Source of the DNA: Lithospermum erythrorhizon
Lineage: Eukaryota; Streptophyta; Magnoliopsida; Boraginales; Boraginaceae
DNA: 64,000 bases
Reading direction: 5' to 3'
NCBI GenBank assembly: GCA_019722365.1
Contig: JADFUC010001326.1
Span: 186,001 to 250,000 of the forward strand
In this document: positions 1 through 12,137 of the stretch, piece after piece
Layout of the letters: the number at the start of each line of letters is the position of its first letter
Numbering within the stretch: position 1 is the first letter of the stretch
The notes under the pieces: generated by a model
The model's input: only the letters and a program-made list of their open reading frames with translations
Database searches by the model: none
What the model was told of the DNA's origin: nothing
Made by a program: the position numbers and the translations under genes

Positions 1-1184
1 GATTTGAATCATGTTCGGAATTCAATTCTTAGGATGACTGGTTTCTTGGAAACTTGATACTAGTGATATAGATTATCAAAATTATTCAATTTTTGAGGAT
101 GAATAAAAAGTATACGTAGATGATTGGATTCGATAAACTATTGAATGTAATGTTATCTTTACCTTTCGATCGCTTTCTTTGGGAAAGCTGAGTCAAGAAT
201 GAAAAAACAAAAGGATGGTTTATTCAGTATATTTTAGCTTGTTTAATAGTCCCTCGATTTTAGAAAGATTGTCGAATTCAATTTTACGCTTCATCATCAA
301 ATTAACATGTTAACAAACTTAACAACATGATACGTATAACTTTGATTTGAATTGAAATTATCATGATAATAGAAATAAAATATTGTCTATATCTTGAAAA
401 ACTCTTCACCAAATTTATACAAACATCTATCAAATGAATCGAGTTCAACAAATAAGAAGGCAGTCATCAAAAAGTTCAAAACTACACAATTTTATAGATC
501 AAGGTAGTACAAGAGGTGTACATACATGATGATAATGTTTATATTTTCTTATTAGTTATTACTTATATGTTGATATGGAATACTCCGTACTAGTTAGTAT
601 CTCCTACATGATGATGACTTTTTATCCATCATTTCCTTAAATTGATATAAAAATAGGAAATTCGATATGACATAAATAATATGTATACTTTATAAATTAC
701 TAGTAATAGATGAATAATGAAATATAAGAAGTGAAGCAAATGGTCTAATACTAAAACTAGAGAAATGAATTTGGTTTATTGTGGTTTATTACTATGTGCT
801 TGTTCAGATGGTATGCAAGCAAATCAATGAACGGACCACAGAATTTCGGTTCCTAAAGGTCTTATCTGGTATGGCTGATATAACCTTTCCTATATTTAGT
901 AATTGGGTTACTTTTCCAACATCAAAATACTGTAATGGATAGGACGAAAGGGTAGTCATCGATATACGTAAACGCGTACAAAGAGGGAGAAGAATCAATA
1001 TCTTTTTTCCAGGTTCTATATTACATTTCAGCAGTTCGGATGATATATGAAACACAAAAATACATAAGATGTCGGTCACTGAACTAAGACTCGATGAGGA
1101 ATGAGAGACCTTTCATTTCGGACTTAACAGCATTAATGTAATTAGGAATAGTACTCATCGAAGAGAGGAAGAGTGATATACATG
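1..1184. other. 3' flank of the SH3P3-type gene, no gene recognised
   Basis: No coding exon or RNA gene is recognised here. The minus-strand gene next door ends at 1185, so the part nearest to it (roughly 900-1184) is probably its 3' untranslated region. A 91-codon minus-strand open frame at 804-1079 shows no family resemblance and lies where that UTR is expected. The rest is AT-rich sequence without visible repeat structure. Confidence 0.5.
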
Positions 1185-4100
1185 TTAGTAAACTTCCCCT
1201 GCTGTATAACTTGTGGGTATTCTGTGGCGTTTCTCCACATATGAGGAAGGAAACCAGCCCGCTCTTCCTTTGCATTCCCCTTCCGACCATCCTGATTGAC
1301 TTATCTGCCAATAAACAAGCGACTTTGAAGACTGAGAGTTATTTGACACTCGCATATTGGCATTGAATTGAAGTCGAAACATAGAAGGGCAAACAACATT
1401 TGGCCACTGCCTGAGTTTCTATGAACTGTTTCATTTAGTGCTCGAACTTCTAAAGTATCATTCTAGATGACTGGACCTTGAGATCCATTTGTTAAATCAA
1501 ACATAAACCATTTATAATGAAAACAAGAATCTGAACAGAACTAATATTTACCTTCCAACTTTTAAATGATTTGCTTGTTACAAGACGAGTAATTTATAAT
1601 AAGCAAACCTTCTATCTCTCAAGTCATAACGTACTTCTAAAAGTTTAAGTACCAAGTTAAAAATCAGAACAATATCCAGATCCATGACCCGCATAAAATC
1701 GTAGAGAAACTGTTAGTAATTCTCAATGAAAATATAAATTTATTGTAGCAGCAATTGTGCGCTGATCACAGTAAACCATCAACTTAGCATCTAACAGCAG
1801 TAATGTGAACATATTTCAAGGAAATATTACAAGACAGAGAGCAAACCTTCCGAACGACTACATAATCTCCCACATCCAAGCTCAGTTCCTTGTCTGATTC
1901 GGCCTCAAATGCATGCACGGCCTATGTGGTGAACACATTAAGCTAGTAAGGACACGATAAAAATATGTAATACATGTGTCATGTGTGGCTTTCGATCCTA
2001 GACATAGTACTCGTATTCAGAGTATGACGACCCAATTATTCAGATTCCATATCGATTAGAAATAAGCCTTACAGCTGAAGAGTAAGGATTGTTCTAAGGT
2101 TTAAGGAATGAATTACCTCAGCTAAAAAATATTTGGTCTTATCTGAGAAGTGATAAGGTGGAAGCACGGGAGGGGCACCCTCTTTTCGTTGTTTCTCTGA
2201 GACCATCTAGGTGGATTCAAGGCTGTTACATAAACCAAAGTATAGCAAGACAACAAACATCGATCCTCAACATAATAAGGAAACCATACCTCAGCTTCAA
2301 CCTGACCGAGAATAGCAGCCACCCTCTCAAAAAATGTCCTTTCTCCTTCAACCTTTGGAACAAATAACATGTTATTTGTGACAGCCTTCTTTAAATCAGT
2401 GACAGCTAGAATAGGTTAAAAGTAACTGATAGAGCATCAATACCATCGCTACAAGACGTTGAAATGTCAATCTCTGCTGTTGTGACTCCACAGCCGCTAA
2501 TGCTGCTGATGCTTCTTTACCAAGCACAGCCATATTTGCTTTAAGTTCCTGCATCTTAGATTCCGCTGCATGCAGCTTTGCTACATTATCAGGAATTGGG
2601 GATTCTCTTACTCGAGCTTGCTTTCTAGAAACTTCTGCTGCCTGTTTTATATTTAAAAGTTAATAAGAATTTACCTCAGAGGAGGTGGTATGCACCACCT
2701 CAAAATCACTTTCTTAATACCTGTGCCTCTGCTTCTTGTCTCATGCGACTGTAACGTTGTGCAAGATGGCGAGCATCCTCCAAGGGAGAACCCATTATCA
2801 TTGCTCTTAATGGTTCTAAGACCTGAAGATAAAAAGCCAGTGAATAAATGCTACAAAAAAGCATCTGCAAATTGGTCTATACTTCAAATCTGCATATGCA
2901 GATAATGCAAGACAGCACCAACGTGATGGAGAGGATAGTAAACCAATTGTATGCTCATACTGTCCCAGTGTACAAACATGAAAAGTAAAGAAAGTAATCC
3001 ATCAAGTATTGCTCATGTCGTGGTAGTCAATAGCAGCATTGGACCTTAAAGAAACTAATCCATCAAGTATTGCAATTCAAACAGGTGTAAACTAACCTGA
3101 GTAAACAACACTTTATTGAAGTCGTCTTGCTCCTTCTCCACATGTTTGCGAGCATCACCATATATAGACGCCGCCTTAGCCAAAATCTCATCATTTGCAT
3201 TCTCAATTCCATATGCGGAACAGTCTTCAGATAATTTGGTTCCTGAATTTCATAACCCTACGTAGAATGATCCTAAATGCTCCAAAACTGGTCTTGCTAG
3301 AAAATACAGAAAACGAAAACTACTCACCAGCTTCAATATGTTTGTACCCAACCGCTGTCAATGCTTCTGCAGCTTTGATAACTTCTTTCTGAAAATCCTA
3401 CACAAATGAATGGAAACAATAAACCTTCAGAGTAAAACAATCAAAGAGTTCAAATGCGAAATTAGAAACCGTATAAGCTGCCTTTTTACAAATTTAAAGC
3501 ATTAATATACTTTGTAAAACGTTTAAAACCGTTCTAGGATCAGAGGCACAAACTTAGATGCCACTGAGGTTCATGTTTGTATCACAAAAATAATTCTTTG
3601 ATTATTAGTTTAAATAGAAGTCCTTTATTGTGATATACAAGGTTTCAAAACTCCAGGATCATCCTTAAGTTATTTAAAAAAATTGTTGGGAGGAATGTAA
3701 ATATCCATTATCAAGTCAAGTTTTGTATCTAGAGATATATATATAAATTACATCCAGGTTAAGAAGTAGCCAACAAAAAGAAATACAAGGCAAGGTAATC
3801 ATATAACATATCACGAAAAACACTTATTACAATCACATCACAACTTACCCTTCCGGAACGAGTAGATCGGTATAATTTCTCCAACTGTTGATGCATCTGC
3901 AGCTCCAACTCATCAATAACCATAGCGTCTGAACTTTCATAGCCACTCCCACTAATATGCTTGATAACAGCCTATAATTTCAAGAATCGAGTTAATATAA
4001 TTCCAATACCAAATAGATTAAGAAAGCTTATACTCCGTAGTATATATACATATATATAACATATACGAATATATTTGAGCTCAAAATATGAATCGATACA

Positions 4101-5315
4101 TTCCTCTTCGTTCTCTCGTAAAAATGAAATTAAGCATATAATGAGTATAAATGCTATACTAAAACAGTAGACAAACAGCCCTAAGCCTGCCTGCATATTC
4201 CTAGTTTTACTTATACATACACATTTGACATTTCACGGCAACCAATATTTCGATGCGCAGAGTCTCATTACTTGAGGAAAGGAGGTTGAATTGTATCTCA
4301 GCCTTCACATTCTTTATTGACCATAATCCATAGACATACAAAATCAATTTGGCGCCATTTACATACAACCCCACCTTTCAAATAAAACCAATTAAGGTGT
4401 CAACTAATTAGGTCACATGAAGGCTAAGAAAAACACACTTGATATATAAAAATCCAATCTTTACACATGAATTATACTCACTGTTTCTTTAACGTCGTGT
4501 AGCGAAAATTTACTCTTTCATTTTCTTGTCGTAGATTTGATATAGCTTTTATCTTAATATTTTAAAACATGTCCACTAAATAAAGTCGGCACTTTTATCT
4601 GTGTCAGTAAAGTATTTTTTGATAAATTACTTTAGGATATATTAATATTGTCAGCCTCTTATAAAATATTTTTCGTAATAATTAAATTGAAGCAGGCGAG
4701 TATATATGAAACTCATTAATACAAAACCAAGGAATCAAAACTATAATAAGATAATAATCCATGATCTTGATGCCTATTCAATGATACGTATACAAACTTA
4801 CACATATAACCTTTCCCCAACAACTACATGTCCTAAATCCCAATACTCTAAAGAGATACCGCCTAAGCGAGGTAGCGATGAAGGAGCCCAGAAGTTATTT
4901 TTTAAATTATTCTTTTAAAATTATGTTGTTCGCATATAAAAATTTTATATTTTTAAAATACTTTATATAAAAATTACGATTGAGTAAGGGGTCTATCTTT
5001 CGTATTATGCAACAATTCAGTTAACCTTACAAAACCAATTTGCTCCCATTTATTTACTATCAACTTAAACCCAAATTAAGGTACCAATTAATTACTCCGT
5101 ATTATTCTTGAAGACTAAGAAAAACACTATTCAAACATAAAAATCCAATCTTTGCATATGAATTATATACATAACGCTAGTAATACAAAACCAATAAATC
5201 AAAAAAATATAATAAGATAATAATGCTAACAAATCTTGAATTTGTAACACTGAACCTGTTGTTGTTTGTTGACTTGCTCTCTGATCTTAAAAGCTTGCTT
5301 TCTTAGTGCATCCAT
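1185..5315 (-). CDS. SH3P3: SH3 domain-containing protein 3-like (BAR-SH3 adaptor)
   Basis: Nine coding exons on the minus strand: 5256-5315, 3849-3971, 3328-3397, 3097-3242, 2721-2822, 2444-2641, 2290-2352, 2117-2206, 1847-1921 and the last, 1185-1304 (ten segments in all). Each has GT-AG borders and the frame is continuous, giving 348 residues; Arabidopsis SH3P3 is about 350. The first ~270 residues form the BAR-type helical region, starting MDALRKQAFKIREQ and holding conserved stretches such as KLYRSTRSGR, EDARHLAQRYSRMRQEAEAQ and NMAVLGKEASAALAAVESQQ. The C-terminal ~60 residues are an SH3 domain with the diagnostic ELSLDVGDYVVVRK and SGWSEGECKGRAGWFP. Family members bind phosphoinositide membranes and clathrin-pathway, autophagosome or ESCRT partners; that role is known for the family, not shown here. 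The longest intron (3972-5255) separates the first 20 codons from the rest. The start codon at 5313-5315 is the only one that gives the conserved N terminus. Confidence 0.93.
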
Positions 5316-5389
5316 TTTTGAAGTTTCAATGTCCAATTTGCTGGTACCTTTGACAAGATCTGATAATATACTTGGATTCAGCTTCAGTT

Positions 5390-5775
5390 AGAATTTGACG
5401 AGCATGAAAACTCCAATAACTCGAGGGAGTTGGAATTGAATCATTCGACTTGGTGTTTCAAACCGACACTAATTTTGTTCTATCAATATTCGAGACATCA
5501 ACTCGGTTCGACTCGAACTTATTATACATAATTATTAAATTATACTATTAATAATATATTGTAACACTCAATATATATTTCATATAAGTCAACATCGAGT
5601 GCAACTAGTTCGACTAGACTCGAGTCTCGACTCAACAATATTGATACAAAATTCGACAAAATATAATTTGAAATAAAATCGGAACATTAAGACTCTACTT
5701 GACCTGATGATTATTAAACCGAGTTCCAACCTCGTAGGATTCGAACTGGTTCGACTCGTTTAATGCCTACCTTCA
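5390..5775. repeat. Dispersed repeat rich in TCGACTCGA-type motifs
   Basis: This stretch just upstream of the SH3P3-type gene holds many variants of the words ACTCGA, TTCGACTCG and CGAACT on both strands. The style is typical of degenerate dispersed plant repeats. A tRNA-like B-box word (GGATTCGAAC, near 5738) also occurs, but no tRNA fold is visible. I cannot name the family or set its ends exactly. Confidence 0.35.
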
Positions 5776-7020
5776 CTAGTGTTTATTTTGAGTAATTTTT
5801 TTGGTCTCCCTGCGTTTGTCAAATTAGAAGACCCCTTTGGTTTTTGTTTTTTTTATGCTAAGTAACGCATATAATAATTAGACCCCTTTGATTTTCATAA
5901 CAAAAAGTTGTGGCTCAAATATACTACTCGTAATTATTTTGGTGTTATAGGGATTTGGATCAATTTTAAGTTTTTATTCCTGTGATTCTTTCAAAATTTA
6001 TAATCTGATCATTTAAAGGATAATAAATTGAGAAATTTGTTTTTATATTGTTAGTGTATTGGTAAGCAATTTTGTTGATAGAGTAAAAGCGTGAATAATT
6101 GACGAAGTGTTGGGCAAATTATAAAGAAACAGTTAAGTTGCCAGGATTTCTTCTTGTCGAGATATTGTGGAATATTTTTCGGGATTTTTCTTAATTTAGT
6201 ATAATTGGAAGAGATATTTTTGACACATAATATATGATAATGTCTTGGAGTGTCTGCACAGCATTAAAAGTCTGATTTAGTTGGTTATGGAGACAGAGAA
6301 AGTATCGAAACGATTATGGAAGGTTTTGTTTATAGAAGTTATGCAATGAAACATTTTGTCTAAATTATATAAAGGCGCCGCTTGAGGCACAAGTAGATGA
6401 TAGAAAAACGAGAAAATTGCGTTATTTGTGAGGAAAAGAGTTTGAGATTTTATCTTTTTATTGTAAATTTGAGATAATACGGAGTATTACATAAAAACTC
6501 GCTTTAGTAGTATTGTACAAGCTGTTGTTGACTTGACGGTTCTGACAGGTTTTTAAGCACTGGTTGTTTAATACGTAAGAAGCATCTTAGGATAGTATTG
6601 GCAGTGTATTGTGGCGGAGGATAGATTGTAAGCCGAAGTCGGGGGGCTGGCTTATACGTCTTGATAAGTAGAATAGGGCGTTCGAGGGAGATAAGGCCGT
6701 ATTTGCTCAGTACCATTGTCATGAGTGGATTCGCCGTTAGGCGGGTGCCCCGAGCGTAGGTGCGTATTTGCCTTGAGCGTATTCTGCAAATGCTGGCGAA
6801 TATTTTCTTTTATTGTTTTTATCTACGACTTATCGTGTAGGTGTCCCATTGCGGCGTCGTGTCTTGAGCTTTGGTTTACGTTACGTTACGTTCGTGTCCA
6901 AGCTGTTGTTATCGGCCCGGTGGTCCCAACGATGTGTTCAGAGATGCTCTTCACATTTAGGATCCTGGCTTCTGAGTGGTAGGCCAGGCTTCGGCATCTG
7001 AGTATGAGATCCTTTTGTAA
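5776..7020. other. Intergenic; GC-richer patch, no gene recognised
   Basis: AT-rich up to about 6350, then a distinctly GC-richer patch at about 6520-7020 with short open frames on both strands (minus 6504-6722, plus 6725-6982). None resembles a known family. A short TACGT tandem run lies near 6880. The patch may be a decayed repeat, since it is directly followed by a possible Copia gag remnant. Confidence 0.4.
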
Positions 7021-7029
7021 TCCAGGTGT

Positions 7030-7210
7030 GTAAGATGAAAGAAAGAAGTTCGATAAATGTAGCTATTCTCGATGGTTCAAATTATCTTTATATTGGAAGA
7101 GTAGGATGGTTCTAACTGCGAGAATCATGAATATCAAAATTGCGTTTTTATCTGGATGATGGACTCTTCAGCAGCCGGACTTTACTGACAGCGCTTGATT
7201 GGCTTTGAGA
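7030..7210 (+). mobile_element. Possible Copia gag remnant
   Basis: Translation around 7040-7110 gives a short stretch, VAILDGSNYLY, that resembles the start of Copia-type gag (UBN2/DUF4219) proteins, where a xLDGxNYxxW motif is usual. About 80 bp on, a second frame resembles the xGWTxP word typical of the same region. The frame is broken several times and no LTR is visible nearby, so this is at most a decayed fragment. Confidence 0.3.
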
Positions 7211-10200
7211 TGGAATGGACGATTAAAGGCATTGAAGCTTGATGGAAAAATTCAGAAGGCTCTTGATCTGTCGTGGTTTGTGTGAACATAAATGTTGATA
7301 TACTTATGCAGACATAATTTTATACATAAATGATCTGATACATATATATACATAATTTTAAGAGAATTAAAACATGTAGTTGTTGTATCTTCCCAAGTTC
7401 ACATATACAAATTTAGTGAAAGTTACATATATGACCTTAACTATTTGTTTTAAGCGTGCTAAAATCATGAAAACTTGAAATAATTCCGGTTCGTCCATTT
7501 CTCAAACTAAATTGCAGCATTGTATACATAATCTATTAGTCAATGGTATAGAACTTGCCGATTCGTCGTGCCCAAAGAGACCCGATTGACAATTAACCCG
7601 TCTAATCAGAGTATGAAATAGTTGAAGATAGATAATAATTTTGAACTAAAAAAGGGAAAAGAGAATCTATGATAAAACTATGAAGGGGTCTATTGAACTT
7701 AACATTCATTGATAGTTTAAATTGTATGTGATGGGCTAAAATTGCTAATATGCGTGATTTAGTCGAGGTTAATTAGTAGTTTGGTCCGATAAATATAATA
7801 AAGTTGGACATTAGTGCAATGAAGGTATTGCGTAAGTAGAAATGGTCGCTGAAAGTGAATATCCAGATTCTGATTTGGTTCACTACATTTAAGCGAGGCG
7901 TTACAAGTACTTTGATTTGATAGTTTGGTGACCATTTTAAAGGGAGTAAAACATAATTTTGAAGACTTTTTGGGTTTGCATTGGTGTTTCAATTGGCCCG
8001 TCACCATGAGAGCTTCAGTTTTTTCCTCCGTTAACAATATCGTATATGTCGCCATGGCCCAAAATTGTTAAAACACATACAAAAGTAGTGTATATTATTA
8101 ATATCACTTACTTTCAGCAATCTAATAAATCGCTTTACTCGTCATTTATCACCACTGAAACCCTAATACGTGTTATCCTTCTTCAGCAATCAAATTGCTA
8201 TGCCATTCGTCCAACTTTATGATAAAATTTTTGTTCTATCCTTATCGAGACAAAGTCTAAAATTTGACTAACAATGCGCTTACTTAGCGTCTTTACTAAA
8301 GAGACTTCCCATTCAGTAATCAAAGTAGTGAGCCATCCCAGTGCGTGTGTTTGGACTTCAGCGTGCCTGTGATGCATTCGGACATTATCAAATCAACTTG
8401 ACCGTTATACGCAATTAAATAAGCATGTGCTCCTCGAAATCATGAAGATTCTTCATTTTTTTTATAGTTGTAACTTTCAAACTTTGACCTTAAATATATT
8501 TGTTTGTATTGTATAATATTTTATAAAAATTATATTAATGGAAAGAGTTTGGAATGTATTTTTCATTGATATCGTTTTAAACCAGTATTATCTGTCCTGA
8601 AGCAAAAAATATTCTTGTCAAAGTTGAAGATGAATAAAAATTCGAAAGTGAAGCAATTTTTGTGTGGGATAGAAAGGAGTAATTAGTAACTAATGAGCGT
8701 AATTCCAATGCAGGAACTATAAGCCTCATCGATTAAGGGTAAAATCCTAAGTGGTTTGGGGAGAAAGCCTCGATTTGGGGAATCTGAAGCCTTAAAGGGG
8801 GTTAAAAATAAATACAAAATGGAATTTGATAATGTGCAGGAATTTTTAAAGCTAACATTAGATTAAAGCCACATGACATAAAGCCAAAGCGTGTAATATT
8901 TTAAAATCAAGCATTGCTTCTTACATTCTAACTCTAATGAAAAATTATTAAAAGCAAACATTTTTTGTACAATCCAAGAAAAAACAAAAATTATTTAATT
9001 ATTTCATATCTGAGGGCTTCCAGGCTCGAAAAGCTAAACCTCGATACCGTTCTTGTGATTTTAGTTTTAGTTGCCTAGATTTTCTCTTTATTTTACCAGC
9101 TTGGAATTTTACTTCGTTTTTGTCGATTAGGTTTAGAGAGAGACTTTAAGAAGTGGGAACAGAAGTTAAGTGATTTGGATTTTAACATGTTTTCAACTTT
9201 CAATTTTGTATTTCTGATTGTGTAACTAGTATAATATTAGTAACCCAATGAGGCAAATCAATTTTTAATTCTCATACAAAATGTTTACCCCAAAGAAATG
9301 GTCCAGCAATAACGTCAAATGGATTAGTTGCAAGCGGTTGTTAAATGAGGGACTGAATTGTAGCAGGATATCTGTTTATATGAATGATTTGATATTTGTC
9401 ATTTATGACTTCTTTGGAGACAGACGATGTCTATGACTTTTCTAAACTTCTTGAGGGCCAAATAGATAATTAGCTACAATTTAATTCGATTGATATTATG
9501 GTATGATTTAAATCGTATGGCGCTATATTGACATCCGTTAGGTATTTGGATATTATTGTACGATATTGTACTCTTCGCTTTGTAAAGCTAACCAGACTTC
9601 CTTGATCATAATTTTTTTTTATATAGTTGATATTCTGATAATTTTAATTTTAAACTAACATAATGATATTGATTTCTTGATCTGAATCAAAGGAATATTA
9701 GATCAGCCAGATTAGATCGTTCGATCATCTTACTTTTTGATAATCTTTCCCGAAATCAGTATTGATATAAGTGATTGTTTAGGATTGAACTCTTATATCA
9801 AAATATTTGATTATTTACTTTATCAATGTAACTTTTTACATTGGAGTTATAAATATTATCTAACACCATTATATTATCTCCTAATCTTTCTATTCTCATT
9901 TGTTGATAATATTCTTTTTCATAGGAAATAGTAAAATTAATAATTAACTTAATAAAATGTTTTTGAGTTATATGATCACTTATATGGATACGAAAGGAGT
10001 ATTGATTAGCTTCTTAAACAAAGGTATCGCTTAAATATGTAACTGCATATTAATGCTTAATTATCACCCTAATGAAAATGTGTGTGATTGATCAGGTCGA
10101 ATCATTTAAAGATAAAATATATGTAGACTTTGAAAATAGTTTTGGGAAAAAAGTGTTTAAAGTGTTTATATGGTTCGAAAATAGTCTCACCCTGTGATGG

Positions 10201-10752
10201 TTAGAGTGTCTAAATACTCTTTGTATGTTTATGAGATCCTACGCTGTGGCCTTGGTATAGGACTTAGTTACTGACTTGGTAATTTGTACAGCACTATAGA
10301 TACTCTAGGCGTTTGTCAATGTAAAGTTAAGCAAAACTATTTCATCAGTCATCACTAAATATAATACTCCGTATTGTATTTGTTCTATCATACAACATGA
10401 TAATTTTACTTTTGAATCGATTAAAGCAATTGGGTCGAGAAGTTCGACAGAAATATGGGTGCACGGTAATGAAAGGAATATATTGATGTTTTTTTTGTGG
10501 TTATAAACAAGGACAAATGGTAGGGACATCATTAACGTTTCAAAAAAAAATTCATTTATATCACTCACGTTTCACATCCACCATATATGACCGTTCATGT
10601 TTAAAAAGGGACCCACACGATCACTTCTATCAAAATAAGTAATTACTATACTAGAGTCGTTAGTGGTATGTGTAAACTGTCGGTTTGAATCCAATGTCTC
10701 ATTTTCTATTCTCACGTCACATCAATGATATTATGACAAATGTTTAATTTAA
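7211..10752. other. Intergenic, no gene recognised
   Basis: AT-rich sequence without recognisable exons, RNA genes or well-defined repeats. A 98-codon minus-strand open frame at 7759-8055 and an 87-codon one at 10305-10568 have no family resemblance and look like chance frames in low-complexity DNA. Confidence 0.5.
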
Positions 10753-11007
10753 TACTATCTCCGTTTTTTATACTTGTCGTTTTAGCCAAAAAAAAAAAAT
10801 TTTTATAGTTGTCGTTTTAGCATAATAAATAGCATTTTTACATTTTCAATGTACCTTTTTACTACTTTTTCTCTTGAAACAAACAATCAACCAATGATAT
10901 TGTTTCAATTGATTGTCATTCTACATTTTCAATGCACTTTTTGACTACTTTTTATTTTCTTTAATCTATGTGCAAAGTACTAGAAACTAAAAAAAACGGA
11001 GGGAGTA
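10753..11007. mobile_element. Stowaway-type MITE
   Basis: A 255-bp element flanked by TA, with the left end TACTATCTCCGTTTTTT and the right end AAAAAACGGAGGGAGTA forming terminal inverted repeats. The subterminal word GTCGTTTTAGC is repeated inside. Size, TA target and the CTCCCTCCG terminus fit the Stowaway (Tc1/mariner-derived) MITEs. The element at 41525-41784 shares interior words with it in the opposite orientation. Confidence 0.8.
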
Positions 11008-11158
11008 TATAATTTCCTAAAAAATAGGGTATCACTATACCAACTATTTTTAATATTTTGACACATGCCATGATAATTTAATCATACATGCTCCTAAGAT
11101 GTGATCTCATGCCGTGAACCTGACATCATCGAACAAATCGTTTTATCCTGTGTTTAAC

Positions 11159-11344
11159 TACTCCTCCATCCTCCTTTTTGTTGTGGTCATTTTGACTTAC
11201 ACAAATTTTTATGCAAATTTAAATTCTTCTCACAATTGTTATTTTTCCCTCCAAGATTTTACTCATTATTTGGTCAAAGTGGGAACCATTGAAGGGAATT
11301 CCAATTTGGGAAAATGTCCGTAATATTTTGGGATGTAGGGAGTA
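11159..11344. mobile_element. Stowaway-type MITE
   Basis: A 186-bp element with the left end TACTCCTCCATCCTCC and the right end GGGATGTAGGGAGTA, in TA-TA context. It has no coding capacity. It lies about 0.8 kb upstream of the RBL14 start codon, so it may be part of that gene's upstream region. Confidence 0.7.
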
Positions 11345-12137
11345 TGTATTATGTTTTAACAGATATATGATTAGATATGGACCGGTAATCCCATAACTAC
11401 TGAAATTTTGGATAGGCGTCGCTCAGACCAAGTACCAAAAGTTTTAATAAAACGATACCCATTCGACCGAAAGGAAACCAAATATCCATCTCGTAGTTAT
11501 CGGCCCCTCTTAGTCCAATTTTTTGTCCGAAATCTAGACCAGACTAAACCGATAACAATATAACACCACTAGTTACTACTAATCTAATTCCATTGCAGCC
11601 GCCATCACCAATGATTAAATTAATCTTTTGATATAATGTCTCAATTTAATTTCTCAAACCTTAAAAATAAACATCACAACGAAAGAAATTGGATTGGAAT
11701 GATTATTATTTTAAATTCTTAGATGAAACTTCTTTTCAAACACTACACTTACAACAGAGCAAAAATGTTAGCTTCACCTATTTTTACGACTGCTTCGACA
11801 TAATTTCCAAGAGCAGTGCACACACTAAAACAAAGAGAAGTCAAGCCGTAAGATGAATGATTATTTTGCCCCCTATTCGTAAGCAGAAGCTACATGCAAA
11901 TTAGATGCTCGCGATAAAATAATTATTTCAATGCTAAAAATACTATTCTGCAAGGATATTTAATCCATGGGGACAACCAAAAAAAAAAAAGAAAATTCTG
12001 GAGCTTTCCTCTATTCCTTGATTCCCCCATAACAATCCAGAACATTGAAACAATTTTTTCTCCTAAAATTCCATATATATATATATAGTGAATCGAGAAT
12101 ATTATTATTAGGTTATTTGTTTTGTTGTTGTTGTTGA
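11345..12137 (+). other. Upstream region of RBL14
   Basis: Non-coding, AT-rich sequence holding the presumed promoter and 5' leader of RBL14. An A-run at about 11979-11990, a short TA run near 12075-12088 and a TTG-rich stretch directly before the start codon (about 12115-12135) are visible. No core promoter element can be singled out with confidence. Confidence 0.4.

Noticed and set aside
804..1079. 91-codon minus-strand frame as a separate gene
   Set aside because: It lies just downstream of the SH3P3-type stop codon, where the 3' untranslated region is expected, and has no recognisable motif.
5730..5760. B-box-like word suggesting a tRNA or SINE
   Set aside because: No matching A box, no cloverleaf and no acceptor stem; it is part of a TCGA-rich repeat.
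7759..8055. 98-codon minus-strand frame
   Set aside because: No family motif, AT-rich setting, no flanking gene structure; likely chance.
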